A DNA stretch of 21,106 bases from an uncultured Streptococcus sp. (lineage in GTDB: Bacteria > Bacillota > Bacilli > Lactobacillales > Streptococcaceae), in contig CAAEFF010000176.1 in assembly GCA_900755085.1 (NCBI GenBank), positions 1 through 21,106 of the forward strand. The letters run 5' to 3'. Below are positions 6,862 through 13,151 of the stretch, in pieces. The notes beneath the pieces were generated by a model. The model did not search any database. It had not been told where the DNA came from and saw only the letters and a list, made by a program, of their open reading frames with translations. How positions within the stretch are numbered: position 1 is the stretch's first letter; each line of letters opens with the position of its first letter. Both the position numbers and the translations under genes were made by a program.

Positions 6862-6870
6862 CACTTCCAA
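6855..6870 (+). promoter_or_regulatory. cre-like site over the adhE -35
   Basis: TTGTAAACACTTCCAA matches WTGNAARCGNWWWCAW at 14 of 16 positions and overlaps the -35 box of the adhE promoter. This fits direct repression by CcpA. Confidence 0.5.
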
Positions 6871-6876
6871 GCAATT

Positions 6877-6905
6877 TTCACAAAGATTTTTTCTAACTTT
6901 GTGAA
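6877..6905. promoter_or_regulatory. Inverted Rex half-sites upstream of adhE
   Basis: TTCACAAAG (6877-6885) and CTTTGTGAA (6897-6905) form a perfect 9-bp dyad with an 11-base spacer. The half-sites have the TTGTGA core of Rex sites, but here they point outward with non-canonical spacing. Further single half-sites lie at 6949-6955 (TTGTGAA) and 6979-6985 (TTCACAA). Confidence 0.4.
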
Positions 6906-7006
6906 TTTTTTTCAAATTCCTTTGATAGGGGGTTTTGAAACCCACACTTTGTGAAATAAATTTTTAAAAAACTTTTTCTTCACAAGGAGAGATTTTCACT
7001 CTGTTT

Positions 7007-7022
7007 TTGTAAGCGTTTTCTT
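7007..7022 (+). promoter_or_regulatory. Distal cre site upstream of adhE
   Basis: TTGTAAGCGTTTTCTT matches the cre consensus at 15 of 16 positions. It lies about 150 bases upstream of the adhE -35, next to the terminator of the acyltransferase gene. It may act with the proximal cre site. The rest of the gap 6728-7094 is AT-rich and holds only the sites listed here. Confidence 0.5.
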
Positions 7023-7033
7023 AATCTTACTAA

Positions 7034-7069
7034 AAAAAGCAACTTTTTACAAGTATAAAGTTGCTTTTT
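7034..7069. terminator. Terminator of the phosphatase/MORN/acyltransferase operon
   Basis: AAAAAGCAACTTT and AAAGTTGCTTTTT form a 13-bp stem with a 10-base loop. T-runs follow on either strand, so it could stop transcription both ways. It lies 25 bases after the acyltransferase stop. Confidence 0.85.
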
Positions 7070-7094
7070 GTTTTTCTTTTTCCAAAAATCTTAA

Positions 7095-8897
7095 CTACTT
7101 CTTAACAGGGCCTTTTTCAGCCTTGTCAAGAGCTTCTTTGACTGTTTGAGCATAGAGTTCCCCACCATTGGTTTCCATATTGAAGTGAACAGAGTCTGTT
7201 CCCACCCAAATATTTGGATTTTCCAAGGCTACTTGATACCAGTCCGCAATGGTGATGAAATCATATTTCTTGGCTAGTTCCAACTCATAAAGACGAGTTT
7301 GGACCGATTCGCTGGACTGATCGTTGGCATATCGACCATCATATGGTGTCACAAGGATCAAGCGACGGCCTTTTGGAAGTTTTTCAACATACTGATCCAG
7401 CAACTCTTTGTAGTTGCTCACAGTATTGGTTCCTAGGGCAATGACCACATTTTTTAGGAGAACTTTATTGGAGATATCAGTCTCAAAGACCTTCATCCCA
7501 TTTTCCAACTGACGGCTCACTACCGCATCGATCTGGATGCCAGGGATCGCTTTTATTAGATAATCTTGTGCCCGCAAATTGACCGAATCCCCGATCATGG
7601 TTACCCCATTTGAAACGTTGTAATCTGTCGCCGTCGCATTGTCCACCTGGGTCCGTGTGACCTGCATTTTATTATTAGCTTGATTGAGCCCGCTGGCAAC
7701 CAGACTCTCATCGAAGGCTCCAACCGTTGGCGCAAAAGCTGAAATCCCAACCATCAGTAAGGCCAATGGGATCATGAGATAAAAGACCGGTTTGGTCAAA
7801 AAGCTGAGATCCATCTTCATGCCAAAGACACGAGGTTCCTTACCTGCAATGGTTGGCTCCAAAATATAGAAGGACAGAGCCGTTAGAATCAAGGAAACGA
7901 TCGTCGTCACAAGGGCTGCCATCATATTTCCCAAGTGTTGAGAAAAAATGATAAAGAAAGGCCAGTGGAAAAGATAGACACCATAACTGGTATCTGCCAA
8001 GAAATTGAGGATGACTGGTTCTTTTTTATCTGGCGTCTTTTCATGGAGAATGCGGGCCGACAGAATCATGGCACAAGCTGCGATTGTCGCTGCTAAAAAG
8101 CCAAAGAGATAGGTCCACAGGCTATCAAATGGCAAGAAAAGACTGAGTACAAACAAGAAGGTAAAGCTTCCACCCAAGACTGACAAAGTCTTTTTCATAC
8201 TCCAAGACTGTACCAGTTTTGTAAAGTTCGGGCTGACATTGGCAATCCCTGTCACCGTTGCTAGGCACGATCCCGCAAAGAAGGGGAAGATGTGAGTGAA
8301 GCTCGAAAAATAGATGGTAGAGAAATTAGCTGTCAGAAAGGCGCGGATAAACATGGACAAGAAGGTAAAGAGAAAGAGTCCACTAGAGGCCAAAAAGAGC
8401 ATGCCTCGGTACTTTCCAACCGCCTTAGCCCGCTTAGCCAAGAACCATGCCAAAAGTGCCCATAGCACATAGTAATGCACTTCTAGAGCCAAACTCCAGG
8501 TATGAAGGAAGAGATGCGGAATGAAGTTGCTTTCGTAACTACCACCCGTTGCCATCTCAAAGAAATTGGTCACAAAACCAAAGACCGCCGCAATCTGAGT
8601 CCCAATACCAGCCACGTAGTCTCGTTGGACCATAAAGGTAAAGGGCATTACGACCAAGACCATAAAGACAAGGGGAGGTACGATCCGGTAAAAGCGCCGT
8701 TTCAGGAAAGCCAGGTAGTCGATTCCTTGCTTACGAGCAAATTCATCGATCAAGAGCGCTGTAATCAAAAATCCTGAGAAGGTGAAGAAAATATCTACCC
8801 CAATGAAGCCTCCAGGAAAGGCTTTTTGGAAGAAATGGTATAGCAATACCAATAAGAGTCCTGTAACACGGACGAGTGAAAACCATTTAATGCGCAT
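7095..8897 (-). CDS. OatA-like acyltransferase with extracellular SGNH domain
   Basis: A 600-residue membrane enzyme of the acyltransferase-3/SGNH type, which moves an acetyl group across the membrane and onto a cell-surface glycan. Peptidoglycan MurNAc O-acetylation (OatA/Adr), giving lysozyme resistance, is the likeliest role; another surface polymer is possible. Residues 1-390 hold about ten to eleven membrane helices with the family's early His (H21) and FIGVDIFF motif. Residues 420-600 form the external SGNH domain, with GDS (S438 nucleophile), GTN (N491) and the DxxH pair D568 and H571, so it appears active. The start overlaps the end of the MORN gene by 11 bases and follows AGGGGA. It is last in a three-gene operon with its own terminator. 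A WalR-like repeat in the operon promoter fits a cell-wall role. Confidence 0.9.
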   Translation of the reverse strand: MRIKWFSLVRVTGLLLVLLYHFFQKAFPGGFIGVDIFFTFSGFLITALLIDEFARKQGIDYLAFLKRRFYRIVPPLVFMVLVVMPFTFMVQRDYVAGIGTQIAAVFGFVTNFFEMATGGSYESNFIPHLFLHTWSLALEVHYYVLWALLAWFLAKRAKAVGKYRGMLFLASSGLFLFTFLSMFIRAFLTANFSTIYFSSFTHIFPFFAGSCLATVTGIANVSPNFTKLVQSWSMKKTLSVLGGSFTFLFVLSLFLPFDSLWTYLFGFLAATIAACAMILSARILHEKTPDKKEPVILNFLADTSYGVYLFHWPFFIIFSQHLGNMMAALVTTIVSLILTALSFYILEPTIAGKEPRVFGMKMDLSFLTKPVFYLMIPLALLMVGISAFAPTVGAFDESLVASGLNQANNKMQVTRTQVDNATATDYNVSNGVTMIGDSVNLRAQDYLIKAIPGIQIDAVVSRQLENGMKVFETDISNKVLLKNVVIALGTNTVSNYKELLDQYVEKLPKGRRLILVTPYDGRYANDQSSESVQTRLYELELAKKYDFITIADWYQVALENPNIWVGTDSVHFNMETNGGELYAQTVKEALDKAEKGPVKK

Positions 8898-9291
8898 TTT
8901 GATAAATCCCCTGCTTGAATGTTCCTTTGTATACGACGTTGGCTTCTGTGGTTAAGGTGCCTTTGCCCTCTGGCTGACCATTGACAAACTGCCCTTCATA
9001 GTTCCAACCAGCCTTGGACTTAAACTTACCATAACCACTAAAGGAGCCATTGACGAGGTTGCCTGTATAGGTATCCCCGTTTTTAAAGGTGACGGTTCCC
9101 TTGCCATTCATTTTGCCACGGACTAGACTTCCGTCGTAACGGATCGCCCCCTTGTCCAAGGTCAAGACACCATGACCTGGAATGGCCGAAAAGAAAACCA
9201 TCAAAGCAGATAGAATAATCACGACTAATGATGCTATTTCTAAATTTTTTCGCGTCAGATAGACCTTGTAGGTCTCATAAAATTCTTTCAT
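8887..9291 (-). CDS. Membrane-anchored MORN-repeat protein
   Basis: A 134-residue protein with one N-terminal membrane helix (about 19-37, IASLVVIILSALMVFF) followed by about four MORN repeats (about 45-130), recognisable as YDGSLVRGKMNGKG, YTGNLVNGSFSGYG, YEGQFVNGQPEGKG and YKGTF. The positively charged residues before the helix suggest that the repeats face outside. MORN repeats form a flat beta-sheet that binds lipids or proteins; no enzyme activity is visible. The ATG at 9289-9291 was chosen over a TTG at 9315; its SD is weak, so coupling to the upstream gene may matter. The overlap with the acyltransferase gene suggests that the product assists or anchors that enzyme. Family is clear; function is inferred. 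Confidence 0.85.
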   Translation of the reverse strand: MKEFYETYKVYLTRKNLEIASLVVIILSALMVFFSAIPGHGVLTLDKGAIRYDGSLVRGKMNGKGTVTFKNGDTYTGNLVNGSFSGYGKFKSKAGWNYEGQFVNGQPEGKGTLTTEANVVYKGTFKQGIYQNAH

Positions 9292-9319
9292 ATTCTGTAT
9301 TCTCTCACATCTCAAACTC

Positions 9320-9745
9320 TTAGGAAGTGGCTAGCTGATCTAACCAAGCCTTACAGCCAGTCAGAACTCTGGAATAGGTCTCCTCAAAATCACCGGTATA
9401 CCATGGATCTGGCACACTTTCAGCAGCAAAGAGCTGAATCTTGTGCTCTGTCCCTGCAGGAGCCATTTGCTTCAAATCTGCCACATTATTTTCGTCCATC
9501 CCTAGGATCAAATCAAAGTTGTAAAAATCCTCTTCTTTGATCTGTAAAGAAGTCTTGGCTGGATCATACGGGACCTGGTGTTGTTGAAAGATTTTCTGGG
9601 TTCCCTGATGGATCGGATTCCCATGTTCCCAGCTAGAGGTGGCACGGCTTTCAATCTCATACTGATCCGTCAAGTCCTTCATGACAAACTCCGCCATGGG
9701 GCTCCGGCAAATATTTCCTAAGCAGACAAAGACAATTTTTTTCAT
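9320..9745 (-). CDS. Low-molecular-weight protein tyrosine phosphatase
   Basis: A 141-residue cytoplasmic phosphatase of the LMW-PTP family, which hydrolyses phosphotyrosine, often on regulators of capsule or envelope synthesis. The P-loop CLGNICRS gives the nucleophile C8 and R14. The general acid is D113 in VPDPWYTG. Length is normal for the family. The ATG at 9743-9745 was chosen because AGGTGG precedes it by four bases; a longer reading to 9778 has no SD. It is the first gene of an operon with the MORN protein (gap of about 28 bases) and the acyltransferase. No tyrosine kinase gene is nearby, so its substrate is unknown; the context suggests an envelope-related target. Confidence 0.93.
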   Translation of the reverse strand: MKKIVFVCLGNICRSPMAEFVMKDLTDQYEIESRATSSWEHGNPIHQGTQKIFQQHQVPYDPAKTSLQIKEEDFYNFDLILGMDENNVADLKQMAPAGTEHKIQLFAAESVPDPWYTGDFEETYSRVLTGCKAWLDQLATS

Positions 9746-9828
9746 GATTCCACCTAACTCCTTGTTCTGATTATCCAATCTAACTGAGTACGTCGCTTTC
9801 CACTAAAGTAAACTGGTACACTATTACT

Positions 9829-9859
9829 ATTATAACAAAAATGTGACAGAAAGATGACA
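9829..9859 (-). promoter_or_regulatory. Phosphatase operon promoter with TGTCA direct repeat
   Basis: On the minus strand TGTTATAAT is an extended -10 (TATAAT at 9829-9834). There is no good -35. Instead the -35 region holds two copies of TGTCA 11 bases apart (TGTCATCTTTCTGTCACA, 9842-9859). Direct TGT repeats at this spacing resemble the WalR/VicR box (TGTWAH-N5-TGTWAH), with one mismatch in each half. A regulator bound there could replace a -35 contact. Confidence 0.5.
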
Positions 9860-9881
9860 ACGGCACCCTATCATTTTAAAG

Positions 9882-9915
9882 AAAAATCAGATTCCCTTTT
9901 CAAATCTGATTTTTT
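9882..9915. terminator. Bidirectional terminator after the ruvB operon
   Basis: AAAAATCAGATT and AATCTGATTTTT form a 12-bp stem with a 9-base loop and T-runs on both strands. It lies three bases past the stop of the nucleotidyltransferase gene and ends the ruvB transcript. Confidence 0.85.
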
Positions 9916-9917
9916 CT

Positions 9918-10484
9918 CTATTTTGGAAAACGAACCTCTAACTGAGGCCATTTGCTCTGCCAATTTTTCTTTTTCATACGTTCCGTATAAACCGCCAAAC
10001 GCTCTGGGCTGGCTAAAAAATGTGGAGTCGGCTGAACGATGAAGTCTTCGATGTCCCTGGTCCCATAGGGGAGAAAGAGCTCCAACTGACCATCTTTCCT
10101 TAAGTGAACCGCAAGAGCCGTACACTGCTCGGGATATTTGGAAACCGCATCGCAAGCACTCGTGTAGGGAGCTGTCCCTGGACTATGCTGGTGCATATAG
10201 ACTTGATTTTTGACCTCCCAAGCGTACTGGGGAAACTTTTTCTTCAGCTCCTGCTCAATCAGCTGCGTCTCCTCATAGCTAATCGTAGGATCATAAAAGA
10301 CCAGGTCCATATCGGTTGTCGCATCAAACCCTGGTCTTCCAGAGAGCAGGTTCCAGATGAAATTGCGCACTGCGCCCGCTGCCAGCCAAGCATCTGCCAA
10401 GTTGAGATCTCGAATAATGGCCAAGACCGCCATCATCTCCGGATCCGCTTGGATTTGTTCTACTATCGTTTCTTCCGTCAACAT
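9918..10484 (-). CDS. Nucleotidyltransferase-fold protein (NTP_transf_6/DUF925 type)
   Basis: A 188-residue cytoplasmic protein with the features of the DUF925 (NTP_transf_6) group of the nucleotidyltransferase superfamily: GAVRN (37-41), the metal-binding pair D58 and D60 in TTDMDLVFYD, and a downstream strand with RDIEDF. Members probably transfer a nucleotide to an unknown acceptor, and no substrate is known to me. It starts 6 bases after the ruvB stop, with GGAG inside the ruvB tail, so the two form an operon ended by the terminator at 9882-9915. The pairing with ruvB probably reflects co-transcription rather than shared work. Family assignment is fairly sure, function unknown. Confidence 0.8.
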   Translation of the reverse strand: MLTEETIVEQIQADPEMMAVLAIIRDLNLADAWLAAGAVRNFIWNLLSGRPGFDATTDMDLVFYDPTISYEETQLIEQELKKKFPQYAWEVKNQVYMHQHSPGTAPYTSACDAVSKYPEQCTALAVHLRKDGQLELFLPYGTRDIEDFIVQPTPHFLASPERLAVYTERMKKKNWQSKWPQLEVRFPK

Positions 10485-10490
10485 CTTCTT

Positions 10491-11489
10491 CTAGTCTCCA
10501 TTGTAGGGATAACCTAGGTGTTCATAGGCCTTGCGGGTCGCCACGCGCCCTGTCCGGGTCCGCATGATAAAGCCTTTCTGAATCAAGTAAGGCTCATACA
10601 TATCTTCTACAGTCTCACGTTCTTCAGCAATATTGACCGATAGGGTCCCAAGACCAACCGGCCCACCCCCATACATCTCAATCATGGTGCGCAGGATCTT
10701 TTGATCGACATAGTCCAGTCCTTCATGGTCCACATCCAACATAGAGAGGGCCTTGTCCGTAATGGTGTCATCAATCAAGCCATCACCCATAATCTGGGCG
10801 AAATCACGCACCCGTTTGAGCAAACGGTTGGCAATCCGAGGAGTTCCCCGACTACGAAGAGAAAGCTCTTCGGCAGCTTCGTGGGTGATCTCCATCTCAA
10901 AGATATCGGCCGTCCGCTCGATGATCTCTGTCAGATCATCCTGCTCATAGTATTCCATGTGCCCAGTGATTCCAAAGCGAGCACGCAAGGGATTGGACAG
11001 CATCCCAGCTCGGGTCGTCGCCCCAATTAAAGTGAAAGGTGGAAGGTCCAGATGGACACTGCGGCTGCTCTCCCCAGCGCCAATCATAATGTCGATGTAA
11101 AAATCTTCCATGGCGCTGTAAAGCACTTCTTCAACTGACATAGGTAGGCGGTGGATCTCATCGATAAAGAGAACATCTCCTGGCTCTAGGTCATTAAGAA
11201 TCGCCACTAAGTCACCAGCCTTTTCAATAACAGGTCCAGAAGTCTGTTTGAGATTAACGCCCAGTTCATTGGCAATGACAAAGGCCATGGTAGTCTTCCC
11301 CAATCCTGGAGGTCCAAAAAGGAGGACATGGTCCAGCGCCTCATCCCGAAGCTTGGCCGCTTCAATAAAGATTTTCAGCTGGTCCTTGACCTTGTCTTGC
11401 CCAATATATTCCTGTAAATATTGCGGGCGTAAGGTCCGTTCAACAGCTTCCTCATCGCCCATGATTTCATTGTCTAAAATTCTACTCAT
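10491..11489 (-). CDS. ruvB: Holliday junction branch migration helicase RuvB
   Basis: ATP-driven hexameric motor that, with RuvA, moves Holliday junctions during recombinational repair in the cytoplasm. The 332 residues match the usual length. Visible are Walker A (GPPGLGKTT), Walker B with DEIHR, the sensor 1 region GATTRAG, the arginine-finger region after NPLRARFG, and the C-terminal winged-helix DNA-binding domain ending near TRTGRVATRKAYEHLGYP. The start MSRILDNEIMGDEE at 11487-11489 agrees with known streptococcal RuvB N-termini; the longer reading to 11564 adds 25 unrelated residues and covers the promoter. No SD precedes this ATG and the -10 box is only 7 bases away, so the mRNA is probably leaderless. 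Confidence 0.96.
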   Translation of the reverse strand: MSRILDNEIMGDEEAVERTLRPQYLQEYIGQDKVKDQLKIFIEAAKLRDEALDHVLLFGPPGLGKTTMAFVIANELGVNLKQTSGPVIEKAGDLVAILNDLEPGDVLFIDEIHRLPMSVEEVLYSAMEDFYIDIMIGAGESSRSVHLDLPPFTLIGATTRAGMLSNPLRARFGITGHMEYYEQDDLTEIIERTADIFEMEITHEAAEELSLRSRGTPRIANRLLKRVRDFAQIMGDGLIDDTITDKALSMLDVDHEGLDYVDQKILRTMIEMYGGGPVGLGTLSVNIAEERETVEDMYEPYLIQKGFIMRTRTGRVATRKAYEHLGYPYNGD

Positions 11490-11496
11490 ACACACT

Positions 11497-11504
11497 ATTA
11501 TAGC
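11497..11504 (-). promoter_or_regulatory. Extended -10 promoter of ruvB, leaderless start
   Basis: On the minus strand TGCTATAAT gives a perfect TATAAT (11497-11502) with a TG extension. Only AGTGTGT separates it from the ATG, so initiation 7 bases past the -10 would fall on or beside the start codon. No convincing -35 is present. Confidence 0.7.
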
Positions 11505-11556
11505 AAAAAATGATACCTTCGGTACCATAAATAGAATGTGTTTTTTAAAGATCCTG

Positions 11557-11805
11557 GTTCTCACTAGCGTTCGAACTGCATCAATGTACCTAAGTTCGTC
11601 TGCGTCCCGATTGGACTTGACTCACTAAAATGGTAAGGAACGTAGTTCTCACTAACGCTCAAACTGCATCAATGTACCTAAGTTCGTCTGCGTCCCGATT
11701 GGACTTGACTCACTAAAATGGTAAGGAACGTAGTTCTTACTAACGTTCGAACTGCATCAATGTACCTAAGTTCGTCTGCGTCCCGATTGGACTTGACTCA
11801 CTAAG
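11557..11805. repeat. 88-bp tandem repeat, nearly three copies
   Basis: Three head-to-tail copies begin at 11557, 11645 and 11733 with an exact 88-base period; the third is cut at about 73 bases. The core from CATCAATGTACC through TGACTCACTAA is identical in all three. The few differences lie at the start (CACTAGCGTTCG, CACTAACGCTCA, TACTAACGTTCG). Each unit has two CTCACTA-like words, a CGAACT/AGTTCG dyad (broken in copy 2) and a short GTCC/GGAC stem. It holds no credible ORF. It lies about 55 bases upstream of the ruvB promoter, in a noncoding gap of more than 500 bases (11490-12029). The near identity suggests recent amplification. Confidence 0.9.
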
Positions 11806-11813
11806 GTACATAG

Positions 11814-11840
11814 AAAAGCCACCGGTTTTGGTGGCTCTTA
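11814..11840. terminator. Hairpin at the edge of the 88-bp repeat array
   Basis: AGCCACC and GGTGGCT form a 7-bp GC-rich stem (loop GGTTTT) with an A-run before it and CTTATT after it. On the minus strand TTTT follows the stem, so it may back up the galM terminator. On the plus strand it would end any RNA copied from the repeat array. Confidence 0.5.
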
Positions 11841-11969
11841 TTAGGGAGATTATTATGAAAAAGTTTTAGGAGTTTTATCATTCAAAGTTAGAAGGTCTTT
11901 GATGATGGTATTAGTATACGATAGGAAGCTTAAACTTTCCTTATAATTTTTCTAAAAATTTTTTTCGAA
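11841..11969 (+). other. Noncoding stretch with a possible relic ORF start
   Basis: An SD-like AGGGAG is followed at 11855 by ATGAAAAAGTTTTAG, that is MKKF and a stop. In the same frame after the stop comes EFYHSKLEGL, then another stop. This may be the decayed start of a lost gene or chance. I see no intact gene between galM and ruvB. Confidence 0.25.
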
Positions 11970-12030
11970 AAAAAGAGGAGGTCTCAAGCAAGAATTTCAC
12001 ATCCTTGTGTGGCCACTCCCCTTTCCTCCT
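11970..12030 (-). terminator. Possible galM operon terminator
   Basis: On the minus strand AGGAGG, overlapping the galM stop, can pair with CCTCCT about 50 bases on, just before TCTTTTTTTCG. The loop contains a small CACA/TGTG hairpin. The T-run is good but the long loop makes this uncertain; the hairpin at 11814-11840 could serve instead. Confidence 0.4.
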
Positions 12031-13070
12031 TATTTCTTAGCGATGGCATGGTAGCTAGTCTTGCTGCTGAAAACTTGACCCGCTCTCAAAATGACTTTTT
12101 CAGCTTGATTGCTATGAATGGCATCTGGCACTGTTTGGAATTCTAAAGCCAAGCCATTGTGCTGGACCATTGGTTGGCCTTCCAGATGAACGGTTTCATC
12201 TACGAAATTAGCTGAATAAACCACCAAGGCTGAGGTTTCTGACTTGAAGGTCAAGAAACGTCCAGAGGGCTGATGGTAAAGAAAACCGGCATTTTCATGT
12301 CCTTCTGGAAGAGCAAATGGATGGTCTAATCCTTCTACCAGGCGAATTTGCGGATCAGAGTCCTTAAAAAGATCCTCCAAGAGCATGGCTTGGTAGAGAT
12401 GCTGAACAACCGGGCTTTCTCTATCCACGGCCTGAAGAGGGACGCCGTCTGGATGGATAGGGTAAAGCCCTTGATGGTTGATCTGAAAGACATGGTCATT
12501 AATCGGCTGGGTGAAGTTCCCAGATAGGTTGAAATAGCTATGGTTAGTCGGGTTGACCAAGGTGTCTTGATCCGTTTCTACCCGATAGCCAATCTCCAGT
12601 TCACCATCTTCCGTCAAACCATAGGTTACCCAGATCTTGAGATTCCCAGGGAATCCACCTGTGCCATCCGCCCGCTCTGTATAGAGAGTGATTTCCTGAT
12701 CCGTTACCGACTCCACGCTAAACAAGGCGCTGTCCCAACCAGTCGACCCACTGTGGTTGCAGTTGGCACCGTTATTAGCTTCTAAGCGATAGGTCTCTCC
12801 ATTGAGTTCAAAACTGGCCCCTGCTATCCGGCCTGCTACTGGGCCAATACTAGCCCCATATTTAGGGCTGTTGCCTACATAGTCCTCAAAGCGATCAAAG
12901 CCTAGGATAATATTAGCAAACCGGTCTTCTTTATCAGGTGTCACATATTCTAAAATCGTCGCCCCATAAGTCATGACAGACAATTGATAACCTAGGTCAT
13001 TTTCGAAGCGATAAGCACGAACTTCTTGATTCTGCCATTCCCCAAACACGCTTTCTTGATACTGTTTCAC
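12030..13070 (-). CDS. galM: Aldose 1-epimerase (galactose mutarotase)
   Basis: Interconverts beta- and alpha-galactose (or glucose) so that galactokinase can use galactose released by the upstream beta-galactosidase. Cytoplasmic, 346 residues, normal for GalM. Conserved features are GRIAGASF, the NHSG motif (His at about 106), the catalytic His177 in TNHSYFNL, and the catalytic Glu310 in LALEFQTVPD. The start was placed at GTG 13068-13070 because AGGAG precedes it by 7 bases and the product then begins KQYQESVFG, like other GalM proteins; the ATG at 13100 has no SD. It is the last gene of the glycan operon, about 80 bases after agaS, with a weak hairpin between them that may lower its expression. 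Confidence 0.92.
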   Translation of the reverse strand: MKQYQESVFGEWQNQEVRAYRFENDLGYQLSVMTYGATILEYVTPDKEDRFANIILGFDRFEDYVGNSPKYGASIGPVAGRIAGASFELNGETYRLEANNGANCNHSGSTGWDSALFSVESVTDQEITLYTERADGTGGFPGNLKIWVTYGLTEDGELEIGYRVETDQDTLVNPTNHSYFNLSGNFTQPINDHVFQINHQGLYPIHPDGVPLQAVDRESPVVQHLYQAMLLEDLFKDSDPQIRLVEGLDHPFALPEGHENAGFLYHQPSGRFLTFKSETSALVVYSANFVDETVHLEGQPMVQHNGLALEFQTVPDAIHSNQAEKVILRAGQVFSSKTSYHAIAKK

Positions 13071-13151
13071 AAACCTTCTCCTCTCACTGTTTTTCTCCAT
13101 TGTATCAGTTTTACAAAAAGAAGCACTCCACTTTTTATAGAAAATTAGTGG

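Noticed and set aside
8502..8777. Plus-strand frame with repeated KDKGRYD-like residues
   Set aside because: Antisense to the membrane domain of the acyltransferase. The repeats mirror hydrophobic codons on the other strand.
9871..10155. Second minus-strand frame overlapping the nucleotidyltransferase gene
   Set aside because: It is out of frame with the conserved gene and runs through the terminator at 9882-9915.
11490..11564. N-terminal extension of RuvB
   Set aside because: The added 25 residues are not found in streptococcal RuvB as I know it, and the DNA there contains the promoter.
11557..11805. CRISPR array
   Set aside because: The units are joined head to tail without unique spacers, the 88-base period is nearly identical throughout, and no cas gene is nearby.
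13071..13100. Longer GalM start at ATG 13100
   Set aside because: There is no SD; the GTG at 13068-13070 follows AGGAG and matches typical GalM N-termini.
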